DNA of 64,000 nucleotides from Propionibacteriales bacterium. Lineage in GTDB: Bacteria > Actinomycetota > Actinomycetes > Propionibacteriales > Nocardioidaceae. Under the pieces are notes generated by a model. It was given only the letters and a program-made list of their open reading frames with translations, was not told the origin of the DNA and ran no database searches. The translations under genes and the position numbers were made by a program. Below are positions 10,795-19,448 of this stretch, in pieces (the stretch's first letter is position 1; the number at the start of each line of letters is the position of its first letter). The stretch lies in the NCBI GenBank assembly GCA_026392415.1, contig JAPLCC010000039.1, forward strand, positions 62,001-126,000, read 5' to 3'.

Positions 10795-11433
10795 CTACAG
10801 GTCGGAACCGTCGGGCAACCGGACGTAGTCCAGGCCTCGCGCACCGAGCAGGCGGCCGAACTGACCGTCGATGATGCCCAAGCCCTCGGCGGAGTAGACA
10901 CGGTCGTGGATCGCCACGTTGCGCGCGGCCCCCACGGAGCGGGCGAAGTCGATGCCCTCGCTCGCACGCATCCACGGCGCACACACAGGCGCGAGCAGTA
11001 GGTCGACCGGCACGCCCGGCACGGTCAGTGCGTCGCCGGGGTGGAAGACCGTCTGGCCCTCGACCGTCAGGACGTACCCGCTGTTGTGGAACCGCGGCAG
11101 GTCGGGGTGGATCACCGCATGCAGCTCACCGATCGCGCGGATGCCGACCGGGCCGATCTGCCAGGCCTGGTCCGGTGCGATGACCGTCACGCGTTCCGCG
11201 ACGTCAGGCGCCGCCTCGCGGATCTGCGCGGCCACGGCCGCGATCGTGAAGATCGGAGCATCGGTGGCCCGCAGGTGCTCCACGTCGAAGTGGTCCGCGT
11301 GCTCGTGGGTGATCAGCACGGCGTCGACACCGTCGACCGCCTCGCGCTGGGTCCACATACCGGGGTCGAGCAGGACGGTCGTCCCGTCGGTCTCGATGCG
11401 GACGGCGGCATGCCCGAACTTCGTCAGTCGCAT
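10795..11433 (-). CDS. Metallo-beta-lactamase-fold hydrolase (UlaG-like)
   Basis: Probable cytoplasmic metal-dependent hydrolase, 212 aa. Motifs in order: GHAAVRIETDGTTVLLDPG, the metal-binding THEHADHFD (HxHxDH, near residue 42), HAVIHPDLP and a FHPGDAL Asp ligand near residue 130, then a late IHDRVYS His. This pattern matches the UlaG-like subgroup (DUF/Lactamase_B_3). The substrate cannot be read from sequence. The gene stands alone between a hypothetical gene and the antiporter. Confidence 0.85.
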   Translation of the reverse strand: MRLTKFGHAAVRIETDGTTVLLDPGMWTQREAVDGVDAVLITHEHADHFDVEHLRATDAPIFTIAAVAAQIREAAPDVAERVTVIAPDQAWQIGPVGIRAIGELHAVIHPDLPRFHNSGYVLTVEGQTVFHPGDALTVPGVPVDLLLAPVCAPWMRASEGIDFARSVGAARNVAIHDRVYSAEGLGIIDGQFGRLLGARGLDYVRLPDGSDL

Positions 11434-11454
11434 GACACAACGCTAGCCGCCGCT

Positions 11455-11511
11455 GGTCGAGGAGCGGAGCGGCGTTGGTCGAGGAGGTTGCGCAGCAACC
11501 GTCTCGAGACC
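11455..11511. repeat. Composite palindromic repeat (family B half plus family A1)
   Basis: The 35-base family A element occupies 11477-11511: outer GGTCGAGGA/GTCTCGAGACC and inner stem GGTTGC-GCA-GCAACC. Directly before it, 11455-11474 holds GGTCGAGGAGCGGAGCGGCG, which resembles one end of family B. This is the only intergenic copy; it abuts the antiporter stop codon at 11512. Other family A copies: 13768-13802, 16038-16072, 16203-16237 and 28143-28177. Confidence 0.75.
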
Positions 11512-13383
11512 TCAGCCGGTCTGGTGGTGCACGAAGCACCACCGCCAGTCCTCGCCCGGCTCGACGGAGCGCATCACCGGGTGCTGCGACTCGCGAAAGT
11601 GCGCGGTGGCGTGACGGGCGGGCGAGGAGTCGCAGCAGCCGACGTGGCCGCAGGTCAGGCACATGCGCAGGGCGACCCAGCGTGCGCCGTCGGCCACGCA
11701 CCCCGGGCAGACGAGGTCGGCCGGCGGGTCCAGCAGGGTCGCGGCCGCAAGGTGTTCGCACCCGTTGCTCGGCCCCGTGCTCGTCGTCGTCCTCAGCTCG
11801 GCGCGCTCCGCCTCGGCGGCGTCGAGCATCGACTCCTCGACGTCCAGCATCGCGAGCACCTCGCTGACGACCTCCGACGGCACGGTCCCGGTGGACCGGA
11901 TCTCCAGCACCCGGCGGCGTTCGGCGTCGATCATCTCCCCGCGCCACCGGGAGTAGAGGTCGCTGGGACTCTCCTCTCCCTCGGTGGTGCCGAGGCGTTC
12001 CCATGCGGCGAAGTTGCGTTGTTCGATGCGCTGGATGATCAGCTCGCGCACCTGGTGCGGGTCGTTGCAGTCCTCGGCGAGCTCGTCGAGCTTGTGGAAC
12101 CCGGCCTTGGCCGCCTGTTGGAGGAGCGTCGCGCGGGCGAGCGCGTCGTCGTGCGGATCGGGCGACGGCACGCGCAACCGGCGGGCCACCCACGGCAGGG
12201 TCAGGCCCTGACCGAGGAGGGTGCCGGCGACCACGGTGAACGCGACGATCAGCAGCACCTCACGATGCGGGGTGTCCTCCTTGACGGTGAACGCAGCGGC
12301 AAGGGTGACCACGCCGCGCATGCCGGCCCAGCCGATGAGGAAGGTGTAACGCCAGCCAGCCGTCTCCCCCGTGACCGGGTCCGGGCCGGGCCGGATCAGC
12401 AGCGCACGGGCGATGAAGACCCAGACCATGCGGAGTACGACGACCGCGACGAGCGTTGCCGCGCAGGCAGCCGCGATGGTGCCGATCCCGAACTCGCTCT
12501 CCCCCACCTCGGCGAGCAACCAGTCGGCCTGCAGACCGATCAGCAGGAAGACGGTGTTCTCGAGGACGTAGGCGATGGTGCGCCAGTTGGTGCGCTCGGC
12601 GATCCGCGACTGGGCCGTCTGGAGGATCGGCGCGACGTGGCCCAGGAGCAGGCCGGCGACGACGACCGCGACCACTCCGGAGGCATGGATCTCCTCAGCG
12701 AGGATGTACGACGCGAACGGGATCACCAGCGAGATGGCGGTGTCCATGAGCGGATCGGTGATCTTCTTGCGCAGGAAGCCGACCACGACGAACGCGAGCA
12801 CACCGATGGCCACACCACCGCCGGCCGCGACGGCGAAGTCGAGCGCGACTTCCCACACGACCACGGTCGCGCCGATCGCCATGACCGCGGTGCGCAGGGC
12901 CACCAGCGCGGTGGCGTCGTTGAGCAGCGACTCGCCCTCGAGGATGGTCACCACGCGGCGGGGCAGCCCGATCCTTCGACCGATCGCCGTGGCGGCCACG
13001 GCGTCCGGCGGGGCCACGACCGCTCCGATCGCCAGCGCCAGCGCCCAGCTGAGGTCCGGGATGACGAGCCGGACGACGACCGCGACTCCGATGGTGGTGA
13101 AGGCGACCAGACCGACCGAGAGCAACAGGATCGAGCGCCGGTTGGCGTTGAAGTCGACGAGCGAGGTGTTGACCGCCGCTGAGTAGAGCAGCGGTGGCAG
13201 CAGTCCGAGCAGGACCACCTCGGGCTCGAGACGGAGTTCGGGCACGCCAGGCACGTAGGACGCTGCGACTCCGACGACGACGAGGGTCAGCGGCGCGGGG
13301 ACGTCGAAGCGCTCGGAGATCGCGGTGACTGCGAGGACGACGACCGCGATCGCGACGAGCAGGAGGGCAATGTCCATGGTCAT
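11512..13383 (-). CDS. CPA1-family Na+/H+ antiporter with C-terminal UBP-type zinc finger
   Basis: Predicted cation/proton exchanger, 623 aa. The first ~400 residues form about 12 membrane helices with the CPA1 hallmark EGESLLNDATALVAL near residue 150 and the ion-pathway APPDAVAATA. A cytoplasmic helical region follows (residues 410-530). The last ~90 residues hold Cys/His pairs in the order CEHL, CPGC, CLTCGHVGCCD, HATAHF and H-P, which matches a ZnF-UBP domain, in eukaryotes a ubiquitin-binding fold. Fusion of these two domains is known in actinobacteria, but the finger's role is unclear. The stop of menD overlaps its ATG. Confidence 0.9.
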   Translation of the reverse strand: MTMDIALLLVAIAVVVLAVTAISERFDVPAPLTLVVVGVAASYVPGVPELRLEPEVVLLGLLPPLLYSAAVNTSLVDFNANRRSILLLSVGLVAFTTIGVAVVVRLVIPDLSWALALAIGAVVAPPDAVAATAIGRRIGLPRRVVTILEGESLLNDATALVALRTAVMAIGATVVVWEVALDFAVAAGGGVAIGVLAFVVVGFLRKKITDPLMDTAISLVIPFASYILAEEIHASGVVAVVVAGLLLGHVAPILQTAQSRIAERTNWRTIAYVLENTVFLLIGLQADWLLAEVGESEFGIGTIAAACAATLVAVVVLRMVWVFIARALLIRPGPDPVTGETAGWRYTFLIGWAGMRGVVTLAAAFTVKEDTPHREVLLIVAFTVVAGTLLGQGLTLPWVARRLRVPSPDPHDDALARATLLQQAAKAGFHKLDELAEDCNDPHQVRELIIQRIEQRNFAAWERLGTTEGEESPSDLYSRWRGEMIDAERRRVLEIRSTGTVPSEVVSEVLAMLDVEESMLDAAEAERAELRTTTSTGPSNGCEHLAAATLLDPPADLVCPGCVADGARWVALRMCLTCGHVGCCDSSPARHATAHFRESQHPVMRSVEPGEDWRWCFVHHQTG

Positions 13384-15077
13384 TCACTCCCCGGTGTCGT
13401 GGCGAGGGCACGGATCTGCGCGTCGAGATCGCGCCGGCCGACGCGACTGATCATCGCCTCGATCACCTCGATGCCCCCGTTGGGGCTGGCGAGCGCCTGC
13501 TCGAGCTCAGGGCGCGAAGTGACCCGGAGATGCGGGATCCGGGCCGCCGCGCAGAGGCTGCCGAGGTCCATGCCGTGCGGCGTGCCGAACAGCCGCTCGA
13601 ACGACTCCGCGTGCGCCGGCGCACCCTGCTCCAGCATCGAGAAGATCGCGCCGCCGTCGTCGTTGGCGACCACGATCGTCAGGTCCGGCCGCGGTTCGTC
13701 CGGGCCGAGCACGAACGCGGTCTGGTCGTGCAGGAAGGTCAGGTCGCCCATCAGTGCGAGGTTCCGGGGTCTCGAGACGGTCGCAGAGCGACCTCCTCGA
13801 CCAACGGACTGGCGACCCAGGGCCGCACCGATCGCGGTGCTGATCGTGCCGTCGATGCCCGCCAGACCACGGTTCGCGATCACCTTGCGGCGTGTGCCCA
13901 CGGGCGCAGGTCGCTCCATCAGGTCCAGGTCGCGCACCGGGCTCGACGCGCCGACGACCAGCAGGCCTTCGGCAGGCAGGGCGCGGAACGTGGCCCCCGC
14001 GACGTCGTACGGCGTGAGGGTGGGTTGTTCGGCGAGCAACTGGTCGATCTGCCGCCCGAGAGCGCGATCGGCCTCGCGCCAGGCGTCGAACCAGGCGTCG
14101 TCGTCCCGGTCGTCCTCGGCCCACCGGGGAGCCGTGATCGGCGTGGAGCCGGCGGGCTTCGGCGGCCAGATGCCACGAGCGGCCACGACGAGGACCTCGA
14201 CGTCAGGGCGCTCGAGGAGCCGGGTGACAGGCCGGGAGAGAGTCGGCCGGCCGAAGACGACGACCCGCTCGATCCGGTCACCGAGGTCGGTGCCGAGGAG
14301 GAGCCGGTAGGTGCGCAGGGCGTTCTCGCCGGTGCGTGACCCGCTGGTCGGCTCGGCCAGCAACGGCCACCCGGCGGCCTCGGCGAGCAAGCGGGCGGGC
14401 GGGCCGGAGTCGTCGCCGGCGACCACGACGGTGCGCGGGCCGCGGTGGAGGTCGGTGCGTCTCGACACACCGTCCGCTCGTTCCTCGCGAACGGCACTCG
14501 ACGACCCTGAGCTCAGGTTCGTCGAGTAGCCGCGAGGCACGAGCGGCGTATCGAGAGGCCGGGGGGCGTCGGGGACCAGGGGTGCGTCGAGCTGGAGATT
14601 GAGGTGGACGACGTCGTGCGGCGGCGCAGGGACGGCGTCGAGCGTGGCGATCGTCGCGACGTCGTACGACGTCAGCAGGGGTCCGAAGATGCCGACCTGG
14701 TCGGTGGTCTGGTTGGCGCCGGTGCCACGCAACCGCGCGGGCCGGTCGGCGGAGACGACGATCATGCCGACACCGGCATGGACGGCTTCGAGGACGGCAG
14801 GGTGGAGGTTGGCCACGGCCGTCCCGGAGGTGGTGAGCACCGCTGCTCGCGAACCGGTCTTCGTCAGGCCGAGGGCGAGGAAGCCGGCCGTGCGCTCGTC
14901 GATGCGGGTGTGCAACCGGACGCCGCCACCCCGGGCCGTGGCCCACAGGGCCATCGAGAGCGGCGCGTTGCGCGATCCCGGTGCGACCACGACGTCGGTG
15001 ACCCCGGCCCGTGCCAGCCACGCGACCAGGGCGTCCGCCAGGTCGGCGGCACTGTCGGCAGGAGTCGGAGCATTCAT
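13380..15077 (-). CDS. menD: SEPHCHC synthase (menaquinone biosynthesis)
   Basis: ThDP-dependent enzyme that adds a 2-oxoglutarate-derived succinyl semialdehyde unit to isochorismate (565 aa). Motifs: DVVVAPGSRNAPLS near residue 25, LTTSGTAVANLHPAVLEA, and the ThDP/Mg region LALMGDLTFLHDQ near residue 445. Two stretches do not fit the family and coincide with palindromic elements: about 35 residues after PRPLDTPLVPRGYSTNL (DNA 14459-14560) and about 13 residues after GAALGRQ (SVGRGGRSATVSRP, DNA 13768-13802). Both keep the frame open. The start overlaps the menC stop (ATGA). Confidence 0.93.
   Translation of the reverse strand: MNAPTPADSAADLADALVAWLARAGVTDVVVAPGSRNAPLSMALWATARGGGVRLHTRIDERTAGFLALGLTKTGSRAAVLTTSGTAVANLHPAVLEAVHAGVGMIVVSADRPARLRGTGANQTTDQVGIFGPLLTSYDVATIATLDAVPAPPHDVVHLNLQLDAPLVPDAPRPLDTPLVPRGYSTNLSSGSSSAVREERADGVSRRTDLHRGPRTVVVAGDDSGPPARLLAEAAGWPLLAEPTSGSRTGENALRTYRLLLGTDLGDRIERVVVFGRPTLSRPVTRLLERPDVEVLVVAARGIWPPKPAGSTPITAPRWAEDDRDDDAWFDAWREADRALGRQIDQLLAEQPTLTPYDVAGATFRALPAEGLLVVGASSPVRDLDLMERPAPVGTRRKVIANRGLAGIDGTISTAIGAALGRQSVGRGGRSATVSRPRNLALMGDLTFLHDQTAFVLGPDEPRPDLTIVVANDDGGAIFSMLEQGAPAHAESFERLFGTPHGMDLGSLCAAARIPHLRVTSRPELEQALASPNGGIEVIEAMISRVGRRDLDAQIRALATTPGSE
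13768..13802. repeat. Family A palindromic element A2, inside menD
   Basis: A 35-base copy, opposite in orientation to A1. Its inner stem reads GGTCGC/GCGACC where A1 has GGTTGC/GCAACC: both partner positions changed together, so pairing is kept. It encodes the extra residues just before the MenD GDLTFLHD motif. Confidence 0.75.
14459..14560. repeat. Family B long palindrome, inside menD
   Basis: About 100 bases of imperfect inverted repeat centred at 14511/14512 on CCTGAGCTCAGG. The core arms CTCGACGA and TCGTCGAG pair perfectly, and the outer arms (CTCGACACACCG and CGGCGTATCGAG) pair with mismatches. It encodes PLDTPLVPRGYSTNL and about 20 further residues absent from typical MenD. Confidence 0.75.
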
Positions 15078-16024
15078 GATCGACGATCCTCCCGCAGCGC
15101 ACGCACCGCGGCGAGCCGGGCCTCCCAGTGTTCGACCCGGTCGGGCGCGGCCTCCAGCGCCGCCACCTGTTGTACGTCGACCGCGGGCCGGCCGACGGGC
15201 AGGACTCCGTCGACGGGCAGGAGCGGGTGGGCCACCACGTCCGAGGTGAGCAGCTGGACCGTCGCGAGCCCGCAGGCGTAGGGCAGGTCGGGCAGAGCGG
15301 CCGCGAGGGCGACACCGGCAGCGATACCGACGGACGTCTCGAGCGCGGAGGACACGACCACGGGGAGGCCGATCCGTTCGGCGATCTCCAGGCAGGCGCG
15401 CACACCCCCGAGCGGCTGCACCTTGAGCACCGCGATGTCGGCGGCCTCGAGGTCGCGCACGCGGTAGGGGTCCTCGGCGCGCCGGATCGACTCGTCGGCG
15501 GCGATCGGGACGTCCACGCGGATCCGCACCCGGGCGAGGTCCTCGACGGACGCGGTCGGCTGCTCGGCGTACTCCAGTCCGCCGGCGGCGCGATCGAGGC
15601 GACCGATCGCCACCACCGCCTCGTCGACGGACCAGGCACCGTTGGCGTCCACCCGGATCCGGCCGTCCGGTCCGAGGGCGTCGCGCACCGCCTCGACCCG
15701 GGCCTCGTCGTCGGCGAGGGACTGGCCGGGCTCGGCCACCTTCACCTTGGCAGTGCGGCATCCGCCGTCGAGCACGATCGCGTGAGCCCGCTCGGGGCCG
15801 ACCGCAGGGACCGTCACGTTGACCGGGACGGAGGTCCGCAGCGGCGCCGGCCAGTCGCCCGCGGCGGATTCCTCGGCGCAGCGCAACCAGGCCTCGGCCA
15901 CATCGGGCGGGTATTCCAGGAACGGGCTCCACTCGCCCCAACCGCCCGGCCCGCGCACCAGCGCCACCTCGCGCACGGTGATGCCGCGGAAGCGGGTGCG
16001 CATCGGGATCGCGACGACCTTCAC
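15074..16024 (-). CDS. menC: o-Succinylbenzoate synthase
   Basis: Enolase-superfamily dehydratase that converts SHCHC to o-succinylbenzoate (316 aa). Catalytic and metal sites are visible: KVKV (KxK, near residue 104), VDANGAW, EYAEQP, AADES and the late lysine in VLKVQPLGG. I chose the GTG start (VKVVAIPMRTRF) because it overlaps the menE stop as GTGA; the internal ATG eight codons later is an alternative. Its own stop overlaps the menD start, so menE-menC-menD form one coupled unit. Confidence 0.92.
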   Translation of the reverse strand: MKVVAIPMRTRFRGITVREVALVRGPGGWGEWSPFLEYPPDVAEAWLRCAEESAAGDWPAPLRTSVPVNVTVPAVGPERAHAIVLDGGCRTAKVKVAEPGQSLADDEARVEAVRDALGPDGRIRVDANGAWSVDEAVVAIGRLDRAAGGLEYAEQPTASVEDLARVRIRVDVPIAADESIRRAEDPYRVRDLEAADIAVLKVQPLGGVRACLEIAERIGLPVVVSSALETSVGIAAGVALAAALPDLPYACGLATVQLLTSDVVAHPLLPVDGVLPVGRPAVDVQQVAALEAAPDRVEHWEARLAAVRALREDRRS

Positions 16025-17097
16025 GAGATCGTGTCCTGGTCTCGAGACGGTTGCTGCGCAACCTCCTCGACCAACGAGACGAGCCCTTGTCGATCCGGCT
16101 TCCCGTTCGCGAGCAGCGGGATGTCGTCCAGCACCACGAACTGGCGGGGTGCCCATGCTCGCGGGTGCGGTCCGGCGACCCAGTCGCGCAGTTCGGTCTC
16201 GAGGTCTCCAGGCGGTCGCTGGGCGCCCTCCTCGACCAGCGAGACGAACGCGACCACCCGGTTGCCCCACTCCTCGTCGGGTACGCCGAGCACCTCGACC
16301 GCATCGATCGCGGGATGGGCACGGAGCCGCTCGGCCACCGCTGGTCCCGGCACGTTCAGGCCGCCGCTCACGATCACGTCGTCGACCCGCCCGATCAGGA
16401 CCAGCCGGCCGTCCTCGTCGAAGCGACCGGCGTCGGACGTGACGAACCACCCGTCGACGAGCACCTCGCGGGTGAGGTCGGGCTGGTCGACGTACGCGCT
16501 GAAGAGGGTGGGGCCGGCGATCCGGATCCGCCCGCCCTCGCCGAGGGCGACGGCCACGCCGTCGAGCGGGAGGCCGTCGTACACACAACCACCAGCGGTC
16601 TCGGCGGAGCCGTAGGTGGCGACGACGTGGACGCCGGCGTCGGCCGCACGGGCGCGCAGGGCCGGGCCGATCGGGCCGCCGCCGAGCAGCACCGTGTGCG
16701 CGCGGCGCAGCGCAGCGAGGTCATCGGGCACATCGAGCATCCGGGTCAGCTGGGTCGGCACCAGCGACACGAACCAGCCGGTCCCCTCGGGCCAGCCATC
16801 GCGTTCCAGCAGTACCGGCTCGTGTCCGGCCACCAGCGACCGGGCGATGACCTGCACGCCCGCGACGTACGTCGGAGGGACGGCGAGCACCCAGGGGCCG
16901 GTCGCGCCCAGCCGGGCGGCCGACGCACGGACGGAGGCCAGCAGCGCCTCGCGAGTGAGCAGCACCCGCTTCGGCGCTCCGGTGGAACCCGACGTCTCGA
17001 CCACCAGCGAGGGGGCGGGAGCGTCGCCGTCGAACAGCCACGAGCGCAGGTCGGCGACCACCTCGTCGGGGGTGCCACGCACGGGCCAGATGTCCAC
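16021..17097 (-). CDS. menE: o-Succinylbenzoate-CoA ligase
   Basis: AMP-forming ligase that activates o-succinylbenzoate as its CoA thioester (358 aa, short for the family as in other actinobacterial MenE). Motifs: the ATP loop VETSGSTGAPKRVLLT near residue 42, YGSAETAGG, and DGWFVTSDAGRFDEDGRLVL with GRVDDVIVSGG. Two family A repeats lie in the C-terminal part: one encodes VSLVEEGAQRPPGDLE in the middle of the last domain, the other VSLVEEVAQQPSRD as a tail after NGKPDRQG. Start: GTG at 17097 (VDIWPVRG); a TTG eight codons upstream is possible. Confidence 0.9.
   Translation of the reverse strand: MDIWPVRGTPDEVVADLRSWLFDGDAPAPSLVVETSGSTGAPKRVLLTREALLASVRASAARLGATGPWVLAVPPTYVAGVQVIARSLVAGHEPVLLERDGWPEGTGWFVSLVPTQLTRMLDVPDDLAALRRAHTVLLGGGPIGPALRARAADAGVHVVATYGSAETAGGCVYDGLPLDGVAVALGEGGRIRIAGPTLFSAYVDQPDLTREVLVDGWFVTSDAGRFDEDGRLVLIGRVDDVIVSGGLNVPGPAVAERLRAHPAIDAVEVLGVPDEEWGNRVVAFVSLVEEGAQRPPGDLETELRDWVAGPHPRAWAPRQFVVLDDIPLLANGKPDRQGLVSLVEEVAQQPSRDQDTIS
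16038..16072. repeat. Family A palindromic element A3, at the menE 3' end
   Basis: Exact 35-base copy of A1 in inverted orientation. It provides the LVEEVAQQPSRD tail of MenE and ends 14 bases before the GTG start of menC. Confidence 0.8.
16203..16237. repeat. Family A palindromic element A4 (diverged), inside menE
   Basis: A 35-base copy in the same frame as A3, with several changes (for example GGTCTCCAG for GGTCTCGAG). It encodes LVEEGAQRPPGDLE, closely similar to the A3-encoded tail. The inner stem is GGGCGCC-like and less well paired. Confidence 0.6.
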
Positions 17098-17120
17098 GTG
17101 ACAGACGCTAGCCTGCGGCA

Positions 17121-18083
17121 ATGACGGAGGCAGACATCGACCGGATCGCCGAGGACATCGACTTCTCAGGCGTCGTCCAGATCGATCGCGCCGGAGAGCT
17201 CCAGTTCGCGAAGGCCTACGGGCTCGCCAACCGTGCCTACGGCGTACCCAACACGCTCGACACGCGATTCGGCATCGCCAGCGGCAGCAAGGGGTTCACC
17301 GCCCTGACCGTCCTGTCGCTGGTACGCGAAGGACGACTGGCACTCGACACGACGGCCCGCTCACTGCTCGGCGACGACCTTCCGCTGATCGCCGACGACG
17401 TGACGGTCGAGCATCTCCTCACCCACACGTCCGGCATCGGTGACTACCTCGACGAGGAGGGCGACTGGTCAGCCAATGACTACATGCTCTCCGACGTCCA
17501 CCTGCTGACCACGACGGAGGCGTTCCTTCCGTTGCTCGACGGAATTCCCACCAGGTTCAGGGCTGGCGAACGGTTCGCCTACTGCAACGGTGCCTACGTC
17601 GTGCTCGCCCTGCTGGCAGAGCGCGCCAGCGGCCAGAGCTACCAGGACCTGGTCCGCGAACGCGTGCTCCACCCGGCCGACATGACCAGGACGGACTTCC
17701 TGCGCTCCGACGAGCTGCCTGCTGACGCGGCCGTGGGCTACCTCGACGGCATGGATCGCTCGAACGTCTTCCACCTGCCCGTGGTGGCATCCGGCGACGG
17801 GGGTGTCCACACCACCGCGGGTGACATGTCGAAGTTCTGGCGCGCGTTGTTCGCCAGCGACCTCGCCGCCGACACGGTGCGGCCGCGCCGCGAGATTCCC
17901 GAGGAATCACGACGCTACGGACTGGGCTTCTGGCTCGACGGGTCGACCGACACCGTGATGCTGGTCGGCAGCGACGCGGGCGCGTCCTTCAAGTCCACCC
18001 ACGACCCGCACACCGGCACGACGACGACCGTGCTGTCCAATTCCTCTCCCGGCGCCTGGCCGATCGCCCGCGCGATCATGTGA
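17121..18083 (+). CDS. Serine hydrolase of the beta-lactamase/class C family
   Basis: Predicted penicillin-binding-protein-like or esterase-type serine hydrolase, 320 aa. The nucleophile motif is SGSK (SxxK, near residue 54), followed by HTSGIGDY, YCN as the Tyr motif (YxN, near residue 153), and a C-terminal region ending SNSSPGAW that is typical of the family. No signal peptide is visible, so it is probably cytoplasmic. Divergent from menE with about 24 bases between starts. The substrate is unknown; it could belong with the following transporter and thiol cluster, but only position supports that. Confidence 0.88.
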   Translation: MTEADIDRIAEDIDFSGVVQIDRAGELQFAKAYGLANRAYGVPNTLDTRFGIASGSKGFTALTVLSLVREGRLALDTTARSLLGDDLPLIADDVTVEHLLTHTSGIGDYLDEEGDWSANDYMLSDVHLLTTTEAFLPLLDGIPTRFRAGERFAYCNGAYVVLALLAERASGQSYQDLVRERVLHPADMTRTDFLRSDELPADAAVGYLDGMDRSNVFHLPVVASGDGGVHTTAGDMSKFWRALFASDLAADTVRPRREIPEESRRYGLGFWLDGSTDTVMLVGSDAGASFKSTHDPHTGTTTTVLSNSSPGAWPIARAIM

Positions 18084-18119
18084 CACCACCTCCCGAAATC
18101 AGTTGCTGCGGCGGTGACA

Positions 18120-19448
18120 ATGGACTCGATGAGCACACCTGTCTCGGACACAGGACTGGGCAAGTCCGGCGTCTTCCGTCGCCTGATCCCGCCCACGCCC
18201 CTGTCGCGCCGCCTCGCCGTCCAGTCGATGCTCTTCTCCACCGGGGACGGTGCGTTCAACACCGGCAGCGCGGTCTTCCTCACCCAGGTCGTGGGCATGT
18301 CCGCCGGCAAGGTCGGCCTCGCGATCACGATCGCCGGGATCGCGGAGTTCCTGTTCGCCTACCCCGCCGGCCGGGTGGTCGACAAGCTCGGCCCGAAGCG
18401 GGTGTGGGCAGTCTCGACCCTGTTCCGCGTCGGGTGCTTCTGCGTGCTGCCGTTCGTCGGCTCCTTCTGGGAGTACGTCGCACTGGCGGTGACCTTCGCG
18501 CTGTTCGACTCCGCGGGCCACTCGTCCCACCACGCCTACGTCCTCGACGTGCTACCGACCAAGGAACGGGTGGAGACGCAGGCGTACATGTACTCCGCGT
18601 TGAACGTCGGCTTCACGCTCGGCGCGATCATCGGCGGCGTCGCCCTGGCCTTCGACAGCCTGGAGGTCATCCGCTGGACTCCGCTCTTCGCGGCAGCGCT
18701 CCTGCTGGCCAACGCGTTCTGGATCACCCGGCTGCCCGACGCCCCCCACGACCTGCGCGTCGCGAGTGGCGAGGCCCGGGTGAAGCCGGTGGGACCGGGG
18801 CCGATGCGCAACCGCGGCTGGATGCTGGTGTCGTTCTTCCTCGGCACGTTGTGGACCAACCAGGTGCTGCTCAACATCGTGATCCCGCTGTGGCTGGTCG
18901 AGGCCACGGATGCCCCCCACGTCCTGCTGGCATGGCTTTTCGGCACCAACACGGTGCTGTGCATCTTCTTGCCGGCGTACACCTCGAAGGGCGTGCGCAC
19001 CCTGGCGGACGGCCTGCGCTACATCTGGATCAGCTCGGCGTTCTTCGTGGTCTCCTGCGTGATCACGATGGTCACGCACTCGACGGTCGGGCTGATCACC
19101 GTGCTGCTGGTGTGGCTCGGACACGTGACGGTGACGGGAGCCGAGCTCGCCGTCTCCGGCGCCAGCTGGTCGTTCCAGGCCGAGCTGATGGACCCGAAAC
19201 GACGCGGCGAGTACCAGGGCGTCAACGACATCTTCGGCGCGCTCGGCTCGAAGTGGGCACCGGCCCTCTACACGTTCCTCGCGCTCTCCTGGGGCGCGGA
19301 GGGGTGGCTGGTGATCGCCGCGATCATCGTCGTCGCGTCGATCGGGATGGGGCCGTCGGTTCGGATGGCCCAGGGTTTCGCCCAGCGGAACTTCCCGCCG
19401 GAGGAGGAGACCGTGCCCGACGAGGCCCTCACGCCGGATCCGGCCTGA
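18120..19448 (+). CDS. MFS transporter (first of a paralogous pair)
   Basis: Predicted efflux pump of 442 aa with 11-12 hydrophobic helices. The loop between helices 2 and 3 has the MFS pattern GRVVDKLGPKRVW (near residue 75). It is a close paralogue of the gene at 23051-24359: both contain MRNRG/LRNRG, IPLWLVE and LLAWLFGTNTV, and share an exact 29-base DNA stretch. GTG at 18114 and ATG at 18129 are alternative starts. Its 3' end overlaps the convergent marR gene by 20 bases. Confidence 0.88.
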   Translation: MDSMSTPVSDTGLGKSGVFRRLIPPTPLSRRLAVQSMLFSTGDGAFNTGSAVFLTQVVGMSAGKVGLAITIAGIAEFLFAYPAGRVVDKLGPKRVWAVSTLFRVGCFCVLPFVGSFWEYVALAVTFALFDSAGHSSHHAYVLDVLPTKERVETQAYMYSALNVGFTLGAIIGGVALAFDSLEVIRWTPLFAAALLLANAFWITRLPDAPHDLRVASGEARVKPVGPGPMRNRGWMLVSFFLGTLWTNQVLLNIVIPLWLVEATDAPHVLLAWLFGTNTVLCIFLPAYTSKGVRTLADGLRYIWISSAFFVVSCVITMVTHSTVGLITVLLVWLGHVTVTGAELAVSGASWSFQAELMDPKRRGEYQGVNDIFGALGSKWAPALYTFLALSWGAEGWLVIAAIIVVASIGMGPSVRMAQGFAQRNFPPEEETVPDEALTPDPA

